Origin: Armatimonadota bacterium
Lineage (GTDB): Bacteria; Armatimonadota; Fimbriimonadia; Fimbriimonadales; Fimbriimonadaceae
Assembly: GCA_027451905.1 (NCBI GenBank)
Contig: DAIDHV010000002.1
Location: 372,001-436,000 of the forward strand
Direction of reading: 5' to 3'
Length of the DNA: 64,000 bases
Below the pieces are notes generated by a model. It had not been told where the DNA came from and did not search any database. It saw nothing but the letters and a program-made list of their open reading frames with translations. A program made the translations under genes and the position numbers. Shown in pieces: positions 53,606-63,150 of this stretch (positions are counted from its first letter, which is position 1; every line of letters begins with the position of its first letter).

Positions 53606-56109
53606 GGTTTTTCCTCTTTGTTGATTTCTGCGGCAAGTTGATTACTAATTTTAAATGTTGAGCCCCATCCATTGCCATTGCCAATTTTGCGACCATAAGG
53701 CATCAGTCCTTGGTCGGAAAGCACGACATGGTAAGTGCCCGGAACAACCCTCCAGTTGTGAACCGAGACGTCCCAATATCCTAACGACTTTAGGAGAATC
53801 GAGATTCGAAAGGTTTGACTTGACTTGCCAGCCATCGATACTCTGGCAAATCCCTCCAACTGTCCCACTGGTCTCGGCACCTTCGAGTGGGGAAACTCAA
53901 TAAACGCCTCAACCGTGTCATCACCTGCCATTTCTGATGCGTTGTACAGCGATCCATTGATCTGCAGCCTAGATTCGGCACCAGTGCCTAATGTCCTTGC
54001 GGCCGCTTTCAGATCATCAAATTGAGAGTAGCTCAGCCCGTAGCCAAATGGAAACAAAGCATGGATTCCCTGCTTGTCGAGTCCTCGCTGCCCAATAAAA
54101 ACCCCTTCTTTGTAGAAGATTTTGTGATCTATGGCGGGATATGTCCCCGTAGTCAGCAGGTCCTTAAGGTGCTCTGGAAAGACAAAAGGAAGCTTTCCGG
54201 ATGGGTTTAATTGGCCGTAAAGGATTTTAGCAACCGCTTCATCTCCATTTTCACCCGGGTAGTAGCTGTCGATGAGGGCAGCTCCCTTCTTGACAAAGGG
54301 CCGAACCTTAACCGAGCTACCCGCATTCAGAATCATGATAACCGGCTTGTTCATCTTCAAAATAGAATTGAGCAGTCTCTGCTGGCGGGCTGGAAGCTCA
54401 TAGGATCGATCTTGCCCCTCAGCTTCAAGATTAGGATTGAATCCCACTGCGGCAACTATCACGGAGGCCCTCTTGATTTGCGCGATTTCCTCCGCGGTAA
54501 AGAACGGCCTTGAGAGATCGCTGATGCCAAAATTGGCGATGGCACCACCCTGGTTTTGGTAGTAATCAATCTCTACCGAATAGGAATTGCCTTTTGCAAA
54601 ATGGAAGTTGGCGTCGCCTTCGGTAGCGGCCTGATCGCGCCACATGTCGATAACCTTTTTGCCGTCTACAAAAACTCTCATCCCGTCATCGCTTTGTGCC
54701 CTAAGCAAATAGTCCCCCGTTTTTTCAGGTGAGAAGTTGCCAGTCCAACGCACAGAATAGTTATCGTGTCCCGTGATCGAACTAGGGCCCTGATCAGACC
54801 AGTCATTTTGGATCACGCCCACGGTTTCTGTAGCCACAGGCGGGCCTTGCAATCTCATTCCCTTGTAGATTTGCATCTTCCAGCCAGAACCAGACGCCGA
54901 AGTTACGGTGCCATCACATACGTAGCTTGAAGAACCTTGATAATGGATTTGGGTTACTCGCGCCCCAGGAATTTCCTTTTTGATTGACGTCACTAGTCCA
55001 ATTTTGTAATGGGGATCAACAAAAGAAGATCCGCCGCCGTTGGTTACGGCGGGATCCGCATTGGGCCCAACCACAACCACATTTTGATTAGGTTTCAATG
55101 GTAAGATGTGTCCGGGGTTAGCAAGTAGTGTGGTCCCTTCTTCTGCAATTCTCAAGGCAACCGCATCATTTTTGGCTTGGACCCATGGCTGACCTGATTT
55201 CTGAGGCCGATCCATCCAGTGGAGAGCAAAGGCAACTCTCAGCAGCCTTGCTACCTTATCATTCAACAAGTTTTGTGAAATCTTGCCCGAAGCAAGCAGC
55301 GGCAGCAATGTGTTGGAGTTCATGTAATCGCCGCTTGGCATCTCAAGGTCTTCACCGGCATTAAATGCGGCTACTCCATCATGAGTAGCCCCCCAATCCG
55401 ACATGACAACGCCTTTAAAACCCCATTCATCTTTGAGGATGTCGGTTAGCAGAATCTTGTTTTGTGAAGCATGCTCACCATTGATCAGATTGTAACTATC
55501 CATCAGCGCCCAAACATGACCCTTCTTAACCGCTGCTTCAAATGGCACTAATTGGACTTCGTGGAGGGTCCTTTCGTCTACAATCGAGTCATCTGTTTGA
55601 CGGTCAATTTCGTTGTCGTTGCAGGCAAAATGTTTGACGGTAGCGGCTACTCCTTGAGCCTGAACCCCCCGAATGATCGGAACATCCATAGAAGACGTTA
55701 AAAAGGGATCTTCCCCTAGGTACTCAAAGTTTCTGCCATTCTGAGGAATCCGATCAAGGTCAACACCAGGGCCCAGCCAGTAATAGACACCACGGGCTCT
55801 GGCGTCGATCCCAATCGCGTTGCCATAAGCATGGGCAAGTTCTGGATCCCAGCTTGCCGCTAATGTAACACCAGCCGGATAAGCCGTTGAGGGTCCCTGA
55901 TTTCTTAACCCAAGGGGCCCATCTGACATTCGGAATCGAGGGATTCCCAACCGTGGGATACCGTAGGTGTAAAATCCGTCAACTCCACTAATCATGTTCA
56001 GCTTTTCGGCTAAGGTCATTTTTTTGATGAGTTGGTAAATCTCACCTTCCGAGCCATCCTTACTGATGTTCGGCCGAGTTAGGATGAGGGTGGCGATTGT
56101 AAGAATCAT
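53602..56109 (-). CDS. GH3 beta-glycosidase with PA14 domain
   Basis: 835 residues. The nucleophile is Asp in GVVMSDWGATHDGV. Other GH3 blocks are LGPGVDLDRIPQNGRNFEYL, VKHFACNDNEIDRQ and, in the C-terminal sandwich, SSVKVRPFVKKGAALIDSYYPG. A PA14 domain (GPPVATETVG to VFVDGKKVIDMW) is inserted in the C-terminal half. The first residues are weakly hydrophobic (MILTIATLILTRP), suggesting export. Good AGGAG upstream. Coupled to the Gfo/Idh gene by ATGA and to GH20. Confidence 0.92.
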   Translation of the reverse strand: MILTIATLILTRPNISKDGSEGEIYQLIKKMTLAEKLNMISGVDGFYTYGIPRLGIPRFRMSDGPLGLRNQGPSTAYPAGVTLAASWDPELAHAYGNAIGIDARARGVYYWLGPGVDLDRIPQNGRNFEYLGEDPFLTSSMDVPIIRGVQAQGVAATVKHFACNDNEIDRQTDDSIVDERTLHEVQLVPFEAAVKKGHVWALMDSYNLINGEHASQNKILLTDILKDEWGFKGVVMSDWGATHDGVAAFNAGEDLEMPSGDYMNSNTLLPLLASGKISQNLLNDKVARLLRVAFALHWMDRPQKSGQPWVQAKNDAVALRIAEEGTTLLANPGHILPLKPNQNVVVVGPNADPAVTNGGGSSFVDPHYKIGLVTSIKKEIPGARVTQIHYQGSSSYVCDGTVTSASGSGWKMQIYKGMRLQGPPVATETVGVIQNDWSDQGPSSITGHDNYSVRWTGNFSPEKTGDYLLRAQSDDGMRVFVDGKKVIDMWRDQAATEGDANFHFAKGNSYSVEIDYYQNQGGAIANFGISDLSRPFFTAEEIAQIKRASVIVAAVGFNPNLEAEGQDRSYELPARQQRLLNSILKMNKPVIMILNAGSSVKVRPFVKKGAALIDSYYPGENGDEAVAKILYGQLNPSGKLPFVFPEHLKDLLTTGTYPAIDHKIFYKEGVFIGQRGLDKQGIHALFPFGYGLSYSQFDDLKAAARTLGTGAESRLQINGSLYNASEMAGDDTVEAFIEFPHSKVPRPVGQLEGFARVSMAGKSSQTFRISILLKSLGYWDVSVHNWRVVPGTYHVVLSDQGLMPYGRKIGNGNGWGSTFKISNQLAAEINKEEKP

Positions 56110-57098
56110 TGTTTGCTCCTAATTTGCCTGATTTCTTCTAAAACACAGGCTAGGGATTCGAGGGATGTCTGGGGTGTTACAATCTCGAATGGCATATTCG
56201 CCAAAACGTGATCAACAAAATATTTTAATTCGTGATAGTAGCCACCAAGGTCCGAGATGTTTCCGCCACCATCGGTGGACATTTTTGCAAATTCAGGTTG
56301 TACTGGTTCTTTGCCCTCTTCATAAATTGTTAAGGGACCTCCATCCATGATAGCGGCTCCATTCTCATAAACGGCTCTAAACGAGTGCTTAAATGGGGTA
56401 CCTTGGGGAAAATTCCATCCACCCTCTAAATGAGCAATCTTGCTTCCAAATTTCATGGTGGTAAAGACATGGCTTGGACCGGTTTGATCAATCGTTCCAT
56501 AACTCACCATTTCGTCTGGTTTACCAAGCAGATAGAGAGCGTAGTCAGTATCATGAATATGCATATCTAACACGCCACCACCTGCCCGCTTAGGGTCACT
56601 TGTCCACGCCTTGGTTGCCCACTTTGGAAACGAGCCATACCTGGTGAGGTTAATGCTTTTGAGTTCTCCTAACCTGCCTTCTACCGTGAGTTTTTTGAGG
56701 TATGCGTACTCTGGCCAAAACCGGATGCAGTGACCAATGAACAGTTTGACTCCAGCTGCCTTGCAGGTTTCTGCCATTGCCGATGCGTCTTCCACCGAGG
56801 TCGACATTGGCTTTTCACAGAACACATGCTTGCCGGCTTTGGCCGCCAATTCCGTCCATTCTCGGTGCATATCGGTGGGCAGGCAAACATCAATCGCATC
56901 AAACTGGACCGCAGAGGCGGCGTCTTCAAGATTAGAGAACACGGGCCGACTCGTATCTTCCCCAAACTTTTTGGCGGATTCCGGCCCAGGATCGATACAG
57001 CCCACCAGCTCAACATTGGGCAGCTGTTTGTACACGCCAACATGCATCCTCCCCATAAAACCGTAACCCACCAAAAGAATTCTAAGACTTGCAGACAT
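56106..57098 (-). CDS. Gfo/Idh/MocA family oxidoreductase
   Basis: 330 residues. NAD(P)-binding start LVGYGFMGRMHVGVYKQLPN, then the second-domain signature VFCEKPMSTSVEDASAMAET with the Glu-Lys-Pro motif, and GGGVLDMHIHDTDYALYLLG with the catalytic His-Asp. Oxidises or reduces a sugar or inositol derivative in the cytoplasm. Its promoter lies divergent from the ABC importer, supporting a role in the same sugar pathway. Confidence 0.9.
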   Translation of the reverse strand: MSASLRILLVGYGFMGRMHVGVYKQLPNVELVGCIDPGPESAKKFGEDTSRPVFSNLEDAASAVQFDAIDVCLPTDMHREWTELAAKAGKHVFCEKPMSTSVEDASAMAETCKAAGVKLFIGHCIRFWPEYAYLKKLTVEGRLGELKSINLTRYGSFPKWATKAWTSDPKRAGGGVLDMHIHDTDYALYLLGKPDEMVSYGTIDQTGPSHVFTTMKFGSKIAHLEGGWNFPQGTPFKHSFRAVYENGAAIMDGGPLTIYEEGKEPVQPEFAKMSTDGGGNISDLGGYYHELKYFVDHVLANMPFEIVTPQTSLESLACVLEEIRQIRSKQ

Positions 57099-57378
57099 GA
57101 GTTTTTAGAATATCCTTATTTCGCGGCGAACGCTTTTTAAGCCCGTGGACGGCATCCAGAGCTGGCCTTGTTAAGACGGAGAGCCCGAAAGCTCAGGCAG
57201 GAATGGTCTCTTTTCATGCCTAGGAGGGTGCCTCCTTGCAAGGAATTTTAAAATCTGGCAATATGAAGAGGCTCATATCGCTTTTTGCAACTGCACCCAG
57301 CCAAGCCAACCAATTTGGCTTACAATAGGCTACTCAGGCTAACATTCACATGTTGGACCGGGGAGCAAGGAAACAAAT
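57099..57378. other. Divergent promoter region of the sugar locus
   Basis: 280 bases without a gene, between the minus-strand hydrolase operon and the plus-strand importer. Two nested palindromes, AGGAGG-GTG-CCTCCT (57222-57236) and CCTTGCAAGG (57234-57243), are possible operator or attenuator elements. No regulator gene is adjacent. Confidence 0.45.
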
Positions 57379-58734
57379 ATGAAAAACCAGTTTGGTCTGC
57401 AAGCGATGATCCTCGCATCTTTCACTGCCTTAGCGGTTGGATGCGCTCCTGGTGGAACCACCTCTTCAAAACCGACAGCCCATGAGCTTGCGGCTACAGG
57501 AAAGCCGACTGGCAAAGTTGAGGTCAAGCTTTTTAAGGGAGGGTACGGAATTGGATTCTTTCAAAGAGCAGCCCAGGATTACATGAAGCAAAATCCAGGG
57601 GTCACCATCACCGTTTCCGGAGACCCGAAAGTTTGGGAAGAACTTAGGCCGAGAATGGTGGCAGGAGACCCGCCAGACTTGATGTACCCAGGCTGGGGCA
57701 TGGACCATTGGAAATTAGCCCAGGAAGGCCAGCTTTACACACTTGACAAGGCCCTTGAATCTCCCGCCTATGGCAGCAAAGAATCCTGGCGCTCTACGTT
57801 TATCCCCTCGGTGCTTGCCCTTGGTCAAAAAGATGGCAAGCAATACGTGATGCCTTACTTCATCAATATCCAAGGGATGTGGTACGACCCAGGCGTCTTT
57901 GCCAAGCATGGCTGGACTCCGCCTAAAACCTTCCCCGAGCTTCTTGCTTTGTGCCAAAAAATCAAAGCGGCGGGAATTGCTCCACTGACCTTCCAAGGGA
58001 AATATCCCTACTACATGATCGAAAACATGATCATCCCCTGGGTTCAATCCATAGGTGGAATTCAGGCGGTTAATGACCTTCAAAACCTCAAGCCCGGAGC
58101 GTGGCAAGCTCCTGCTGTGCTCCAAGCCGTGAGCATGATTGATCAGCTTAACAAAGCGGGTGATTTTGAAAAAGGAGCGGTAGGAATGACCCACACAGAA
58201 TCTCAAACTGAATTTGTGAATGGCAAAGCTGCTATGATTCCTTGCGGCTCTTGGCTCCATTCTGAAATGGCAAAGACCATGCCCCCTGGCGCGCAAATGG
58301 CTTACTTTTTGCCACCAGTGGTTCCTGGTGGAAAAGGAGATCCCACCGCCATGGAGATTTCCATTGAACCTTGGATGGTGCCGGTCAAAGCCAAAAATCC
58401 AGAAGCGGCGATTGATTTCTTTAAGTACCTGACCTCATTACCGGTTGCTCAAAAGTTTGTTCAAGAAAAAGAAACGTTGATGTCGGTGGTAGGAAGTGAT
58501 TCAGGTCCTCTACCTCCTCTGCTCCAGTCCCAGGATGATCTTTTCAAGCAGAGCAAAACTGTCTACAGCTATATTGCAAGGCAATGGTATCCGCAAATGG
58601 AAACTTCCATCGAAAATGCCCTCACAAGCCTTTTGAATGGAGACATTACCCCTCAGCAATTCTGTGATCGGGCTGAAGCCGCCGCTAAAAAGACGCGCGA
58701 CGATCCCAACATCATGAAGCACCATCTCAACTAA
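57379..58734 (+). CDS. ABC sugar-importer substrate-binding lipoprotein
   Basis: 451 residues, with AAGGA seven bases before ATG. A lipobox is visible (LAVGCAPGG) so the mature protein is anchored by Cys22-area lipid. Family 1 solute-binding features are VTITVSGDPKVWEELRPRM, PPDLMYPGWGMDHW, EFVNGKAAMIPCGSWLHSEM and the WMVPVKAKNPEAAIDFFKYL region. It should capture a sugar outside the cytoplasmic membrane and hand it to the two permeases. Confidence 0.92.
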   Translation: MKNQFGLQAMILASFTALAVGCAPGGTTSSKPTAHELAATGKPTGKVEVKLFKGGYGIGFFQRAAQDYMKQNPGVTITVSGDPKVWEELRPRMVAGDPPDLMYPGWGMDHWKLAQEGQLYTLDKALESPAYGSKESWRSTFIPSVLALGQKDGKQYVMPYFINIQGMWYDPGVFAKHGWTPPKTFPELLALCQKIKAAGIAPLTFQGKYPYYMIENMIIPWVQSIGGIQAVNDLQNLKPGAWQAPAVLQAVSMIDQLNKAGDFEKGAVGMTHTESQTEFVNGKAAMIPCGSWLHSEMAKTMPPGAQMAYFLPPVVPGGKGDPTAMEISIEPWMVPVKAKNPEAAIDFFKYLTSLPVAQKFVQEKETLMSVVGSDSGPLPPLLQSQDDLFKQSKTVYSYIARQWYPQMETSIENALTSLLNGDITPQQFCDRAEAAAKKTRDDPNIMKHHLN

Positions 58735-58740
58735 AATCGG

Positions 58741-59646
58741 ATGGCAGCTTCAAAATCGGGGATTAATAAGGGTAAAGGAACATTTATTGTCCTTTACCTT
58801 GGTCCCGCCCTCATCATCTATCTCGGCCTTGTCATCTGGCCGCTGATTCAGGCTTTCCAATTTTCTCTGTACCGATGGAGCGGATTGTCCAACGTTGCCA
58901 CGTTCATCGGGCTCCATAACTTTCAAAAACTTGCCCATGACGACGTCTTTTGGCGCAGTTTAGAGCATAACCTTGCCCTTCTTGTGATTGGAGGAGCGGT
59001 AATTGTGGCGATATCCCTGGTTGCCGCTCATCTCCTTGCCGAAAAAGGGCGTTCGGCCCGGCTGCTCAGAGGGGTCATTCTTTTTCCTCAGATGATGTCT
59101 CTGACAGTTGTCGCCATTTTGTGGATGTTCATCTTTAACCCCCAATTTGGGATCGTTACCGGATTGTTCAATGTATTGCATCTTGGAAACTTATCTAAGA
59201 CATGGCTTGCCTACCCTCCCACCGCCTTGCCTGCGGTAGGAATTGCCTTTGCTTGGTTTGCAATTGGGTTTTATGCGATGCTTTTTTCGGCAGGATTGAA
59301 GACAATTCCCGATGAAGTCAAAGAAGCTGCCGAGCTAGACGGCGCGGCAGGATGGCAAAAATTCAGAAAAGTCACCTGGCCAATGCTGTGGTCCATCAAG
59401 CGCATTGTCCTTGTCCACTTGACCATTTTGGTGCTCAATATCTTTGTTCTGGTGTATTTGATGACCGCGGGAGGGCCTGATCGCGCCACTGAAGTTTTGC
59501 TGACCTACATGTATCAGCGTGCCTTCCAAGATTCTCAGCTAGGTTACGCAACTGCGATTGCAGTTGCCAATTTTGTGGTGGCGATGGTTCTGACATTCCT
59601 TGTATTGCTGGTGATTGGCAAAGACCCCACCGAGGCAAGACCTTGA
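58741..59646 (+). CDS. ABC sugar-importer permease 1 (MalF-like)
   Basis: 301 residues with six hydrophobic segments. The EAA loop that contacts the ATPase is EVKEAAELDGAAGWQKFRKVTWP. Six bases after the binding-protein gene. No ATPase gene is in the cluster, so a shared MsmK/MalK-type ATPase encoded elsewhere is expected. Confidence 0.9.
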   Translation: MAASKSGINKGKGTFIVLYLGPALIIYLGLVIWPLIQAFQFSLYRWSGLSNVATFIGLHNFQKLAHDDVFWRSLEHNLALLVIGGAVIVAISLVAAHLLAEKGRSARLLRGVILFPQMMSLTVVAILWMFIFNPQFGIVTGLFNVLHLGNLSKTWLAYPPTALPAVGIAFAWFAIGFYAMLFSAGLKTIPDEVKEAAELDGAAGWQKFRKVTWPMLWSIKRIVLVHLTILVLNIFVLVYLMTAGGPDRATEVLLTYMYQRAFQDSQLGYATAIAVANFVVAMVLTFLVLLVIGKDPTEARP

Positions 59647-60449
59647 AGAAGATTGTTTCAACCCTCATTTTGGCAAGTGTCCTCGGCCCCATGATTTGGA
59701 TGCTTATCCTTAGCTTCAAGCCTGGCTATAAGATTGTCGCCAACCCCTGGTCACTGCCCCATCACCTGCACTTTGAGAATTACACCAATGCTTGGACCAC
59801 AGCCCATTTGGGCCACGATTTTGGAAACAGCATCTTGGTCACCATTGGAACCCTTATCGTTCTCATGCCAATCGGAGCGATGGCTGCCTACGTTCTTGCC
59901 AGATACCCCTTTAAGGGCTCTCAACTTATCTTTGGCACTATTTTAGGTGGCATGATGTTTCCATTTTTCTTGGTTATGGTGCCGCTGTTTATGCTGATGA
60001 ATCAGCTTCATTTGTATGACACCAAATCTGGGCTCATCTTGGTTTACATTGCCTACTCTCTTTCTTTCACGATTTTTGTGCTCTATGGGTTCTTCCAGAC
60101 ACTGCCCCATGAATTGGCTGAAGCCTCGATGCTAGATGGCTGCAATCACCACTCTGTTTTCTGGAAGGTTATGCTGCCGCTGGCAAGACCAGGCATGATT
60201 GTGGTTGCCGTCTTTAATGCGATCGGGCTGTGGAACGAATATGCCCTTGCTTTAGTCTTGGTTCCGAGCCAAGCCAACCACACTTTGCCACTTGGAATCG
60301 CTGACTTGGCGTCCACCCAGCAGTACCAAAGCGATTGGGGCGCACTTTTTGCGGGATTGGTTATTGTGATCCTTCCCGTTTTGATTGTTTACTGGATTTT
60401 ACGAGATCGGATTCACGATACGATGCTGGCGGGTGCCGTCAAAGGATAA
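59643..60449 (+). CDS. ABC sugar-importer permease 2 (MalG-like)
   Basis: 268 residues. TTG start overlaps the permease-1 stop (TTGA). Six membrane segments and the EAA loop ELAEASMLDGCNHHSVFWKV. Forms the transmembrane channel with permease 1. Confidence 0.9.
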   Translation: MKKIVSTLILASVLGPMIWMLILSFKPGYKIVANPWSLPHHLHFENYTNAWTTAHLGHDFGNSILVTIGTLIVLMPIGAMAAYVLARYPFKGSQLIFGTILGGMMFPFFLVMVPLFMLMNQLHLYDTKSGLILVYIAYSLSFTIFVLYGFFQTLPHELAEASMLDGCNHHSVFWKVMLPLARPGMIVVAVFNAIGLWNEYALALVLVPSQANHTLPLGIADLASTQQYQSDWGALFAGLVIVILPVLIVYWILRDRIHDTMLAGAVKG

Positions 60450-60451
60450 CT

Positions 60452-61309
60452 ATGAACAAAAAAGGAATTAACTACTGGTCTTTTCCGGGCGGATTACAAA
60501 ATAGCTTTGATCCGTTCGAAGCGATCAAACTTTCTAAAAAGTATGGCTACCAGGCCCTCGAATTTGGAGTTTCAGATTCAGGGGTCCTACCCCTATCTAT
60601 TACGGAACAAGAGTGCCAGAAAATAAAGCAAGCCGCCGATTCTGAGGGAATTGCCCTTGATAGCTTAGCGAGCGGGCTTTACTGGTCTCGAGCCCTAGGC
60701 GACGGAAATCCAGCCCAAAGAGCGGCCGCCCTGGAAGACCTCAGAGCCATGCTGAGGATCAGCCGGTGGCTGGGTGCCAAAACCCTGCTTGTAATCCCGG
60801 GGGCGGTTGACGTCTTCTTTTTGCCAGGCAGAGAGGTGCAAGACTATCATGAGGTGCATAATTACGCCTCCGATGGACTGTCTAAAGCGTTAGAGTTTGC
60901 GGAAGAAGCCGAAGTGCGGATGGGGCTAGAAAATGTTTGGAATCGCTTTTTGATGAGCCCGCTGGAAATGAAAGGGTTTTTAGAGAAGTTCAATAGCCCA
61001 TGGATCGGCTCTTATTTGGATGTTGCCAACGTGTTGCCAATGGGATATCCCGAGCAGTGGCTAAAAATCTTAGGAAAACTCATCGTTGGCGTCCACTTTA
61101 AGGACTACCGCCGCGCGGTTGGAACGGCAGAGGGATTTGTTGACCTTTTAGAAGGCGATGTCAACTGGCCGGAAGTAATGAAGACCATCAAATTGATTGG
61201 ATACGATGGTCCGGTTGTTGCCGAAATGATCCCCTTGTACCACCACGCCCCTTTAGTCCGCGTTGAAAATGCTTCTCGGGCCATGGATGCGATCCTTGCG
61301 ATGGCTTAG
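60452..61309 (+). CDS. TIM-barrel sugar phosphate isomerase/epimerase family protein
   Basis: 285 residues from ATG 60452 (AAAGGA five bases upstream; the frame is open earlier). Xylose-isomerase-like fold with strands INYWSFPGG, YQALEFGVSD, GIALDSLASGLY, the conserved Glu/His sites LENVWNRF, GSYLDVANV and VHFKDYRR, and VVAEMIPLY near the end. Probably converts the imported sugar in the cytoplasm; the specific reaction is not readable. Confidence 0.82.
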   Translation: MNKKGINYWSFPGGLQNSFDPFEAIKLSKKYGYQALEFGVSDSGVLPLSITEQECQKIKQAADSEGIALDSLASGLYWSRALGDGNPAQRAAALEDLRAMLRISRWLGAKTLLVIPGAVDVFFLPGREVQDYHEVHNYASDGLSKALEFAEEAEVRMGLENVWNRFLMSPLEMKGFLEKFNSPWIGSYLDVANVLPMGYPEQWLKILGKLIVGVHFKDYRRAVGTAEGFVDLLEGDVNWPEVMKTIKLIGYDGPVVAEMIPLYHHAPLVRVENASRAMDAILAMA

Positions 61310-61407
61310 AAAGTCCAACCGTCATTGGGTACAAAATCAGAGTTCTCCATTGCGGGGGTCTAGCCTTCCAAAAGGCGGATCTCCGCAACAGAGGGCCTCT
61401 CAGTTTA

Positions 61408-61431
61408 GTGCCGCCCAACCTAGGGCGGCAC
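61408..61431. terminator. Strong hairpin between convergent genes
   Basis: GTGCCGCCC (61408-61416) pairs perfectly with GGGCGGCAC (61423-61431) around a six-base loop. It lies between the isomerase and dnaA stop codons, a position expected for a bidirectional terminator, though no T-run follows. Confidence 0.5.
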
Positions 61432-61449
61432 AACTTGTGTGTGGCTCTT

Positions 61450-62910
61450 TTATTCAGTTGGCCGAGATCGGTTTCCAAACAAGCTGCTGACTTTTTCGGG
61501 ACATATTTTGCCAAGCAGGATCTCGATGTCTTCCCTGGTTTTGGGTTCAGACTTCAACATTTCTTCTACTTTTTGGTAGCCATGCATCACGCTAGAGTGG
61601 TCTCGGTTTCCAAACTGGGATCCAATATGCTTCCAGGTATCTTCGGTGACTTCTCGGGCTAAAAATATCGCAACATGACGGGCGTAGACGATGGGGCCTC
61701 GTCGTGATGCCCCTCTCACTTCACCGGTTTCAATGTGATAATATCGGCTGACAAGGTCAATGATCTGTTTGACATTGGGGCGGTTAGCGGTCCGACGCCC
61801 ATAGTGCTTCTCTGCATAGGACTTCACATAATCTGCGGTCATTGCGCAGTTATCTGCCAAAGACATCATATGAAGGGTTTTGAGGGCCCCTTCTAAGGTT
61901 CTGATGTTATCAGAGATTTTTTCCGTCATCAGCATTGCAACGTCAGGGCTTAGTTCAATGCCAGATTGCTTGGCCTTCGAAAGCAAGATAGCGCACCGAA
62001 GCTCTGTATCGGGAACACTGATGTCCACCACAAGTCCCCACTCGAATCGGGTTCGCAGCCTCTCATCCATTTGATGAAAGTCGCGGGGGCTACGGTCCGA
62101 GCAAATTATAATTTGACTGCCAATTGAGCGCAGATGGTTGTAGGTATGGAATATCTCTTCGCACGTTTTTTCCCTGCTAGCCAGATGCTGAATATCGTCA
62201 ATCAGCCAGACTTTGCATCCACGATTTCGCCACCGAAAAGCTTCCACCCGGTTCTCCTGGAGAGCTCTCACAAAATCTTCACCAAACTGCTGTCCAGAGA
62301 CAAATCCAATTTTGGAAGTTGGATCCAATCGCAAACACTCCATGGCAATTGCGTTCAACAAGTGGGTTTTCCCAACTCCATTGGGTCCGTAAATAAAAAG
62401 AGGATTCATATCAGCGCCAAGTTTTTGGGTCACTGCTTTTGCCCCTGCAATCGCTAAGCGATTGCTCTGCCCCACGATAAAATTATCAAACGTGAGCCTA
62501 GAATCTAGATTCACCATCAAAGGCTCATTGGAATGCGGTGAAGGATCAGTTTTTTGGCTAGGAGCAGGGACCGACGCCCGATAAGGGACAGTTAGTTCAC
62601 TTGACGCAGCCGCCTTGGTCTGGGCTGCCACTTGTATTTCCACCGATACGGAGTATCCAAGCTCATCGCTCAACAACTGCTCAATTCTCGATAGGAACCT
62701 GCCTTCAACCCACTGCTTCACAAAAGAACTTGGGCAGCCAAAAGTTGCAACTGCATTCGACAGACTTTTCGGACTGAGGGGCTTAAAGAACTTAACAAAC
62801 CAAGAAGAAATGACGTCTTGTTGAAGGAGAATCAACACGCCCTTCCAAGCCTCCACTAATTGGATAAAATCCTCAGTGTCTTCTAGGCTAAATTGACCGG
62901 CAAGTTTCAT
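61450..62910 (-). CDS. dnaA: Chromosomal replication initiator protein DnaA
   Basis: 486 residues. AAA+ domain with Walker A IYGPNGVGKTHLLNAIA, Walker B VWLIDDIQHLASR and the sensor region DRSPRDFHQMDERLRTRFEW. Domain IV DNA-binding signature FGNRDHSSVMHGYQK recognises DnaA boxes. Domain I is N-terminal and an unstructured linker follows (SVPAPSQKTDPSPHSNE). It initiates replication at oriC. dnaN is not next to it. Confidence 0.95.
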   Translation of the reverse strand: MKLAGQFSLEDTEDFIQLVEAWKGVLILLQQDVISSWFVKFFKPLSPKSLSNAVATFGCPSSFVKQWVEGRFLSRIEQLLSDELGYSVSVEIQVAAQTKAAASSELTVPYRASVPAPSQKTDPSPHSNEPLMVNLDSRLTFDNFIVGQSNRLAIAGAKAVTQKLGADMNPLFIYGPNGVGKTHLLNAIAMECLRLDPTSKIGFVSGQQFGEDFVRALQENRVEAFRWRNRGCKVWLIDDIQHLASREKTCEEIFHTYNHLRSIGSQIIICSDRSPRDFHQMDERLRTRFEWGLVVDISVPDTELRCAILLSKAKQSGIELSPDVAMLMTEKISDNIRTLEGALKTLHMMSLADNCAMTADYVKSYAEKHYGRRTANRPNVKQIIDLVSRYYHIETGEVRGASRRGPIVYARHVAIFLAREVTEDTWKHIGSQFGNRDHSSVMHGYQKVEEMLKSEPKTREDIEILLGKICPEKVSSLFGNRSRPTE

Positions 62911-63150
62911 TGTTCGTAACGAGGGACTGGAGAAAAAATTATACTAAATGTTAAGATTCCTGATTTAAGAAATTTACACAATTTATGGGCAAAGAACTCC
63001 ATCCAGAAGCTAAGAAACTTAGATTAAATCAATATCAGTATTTTTACTGTGATTATCCGTGTTTTTCGATGGTTTTCTATAGATTTAAGTTCCCTTTTAA
63101 GGTTTCGGTTTACCAAAATTTGAAATAATCTAAGGTTGTGGTAGGTAAGG
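62911..63150. other. AT-rich region upstream of dnaA, candidate oriC element
   Basis: 240 bases rich in A and T without a gene. Near matches to the DnaA box TTATNCACA occur as TTATCCGTG (about 63052) and TTTACACAA. The AT runs could be a duplex-unwinding element, but boxes are too degenerate for certainty. Confidence 0.35.

Noticed and set aside
57165-57225. Glycine-riboswitch-like string (GGAGAGCCCGAAAGCTCAGGCAG-type)
   Set aside because: The conserved core and the second aptamer are missing, and the downstream gene is a sugar importer.
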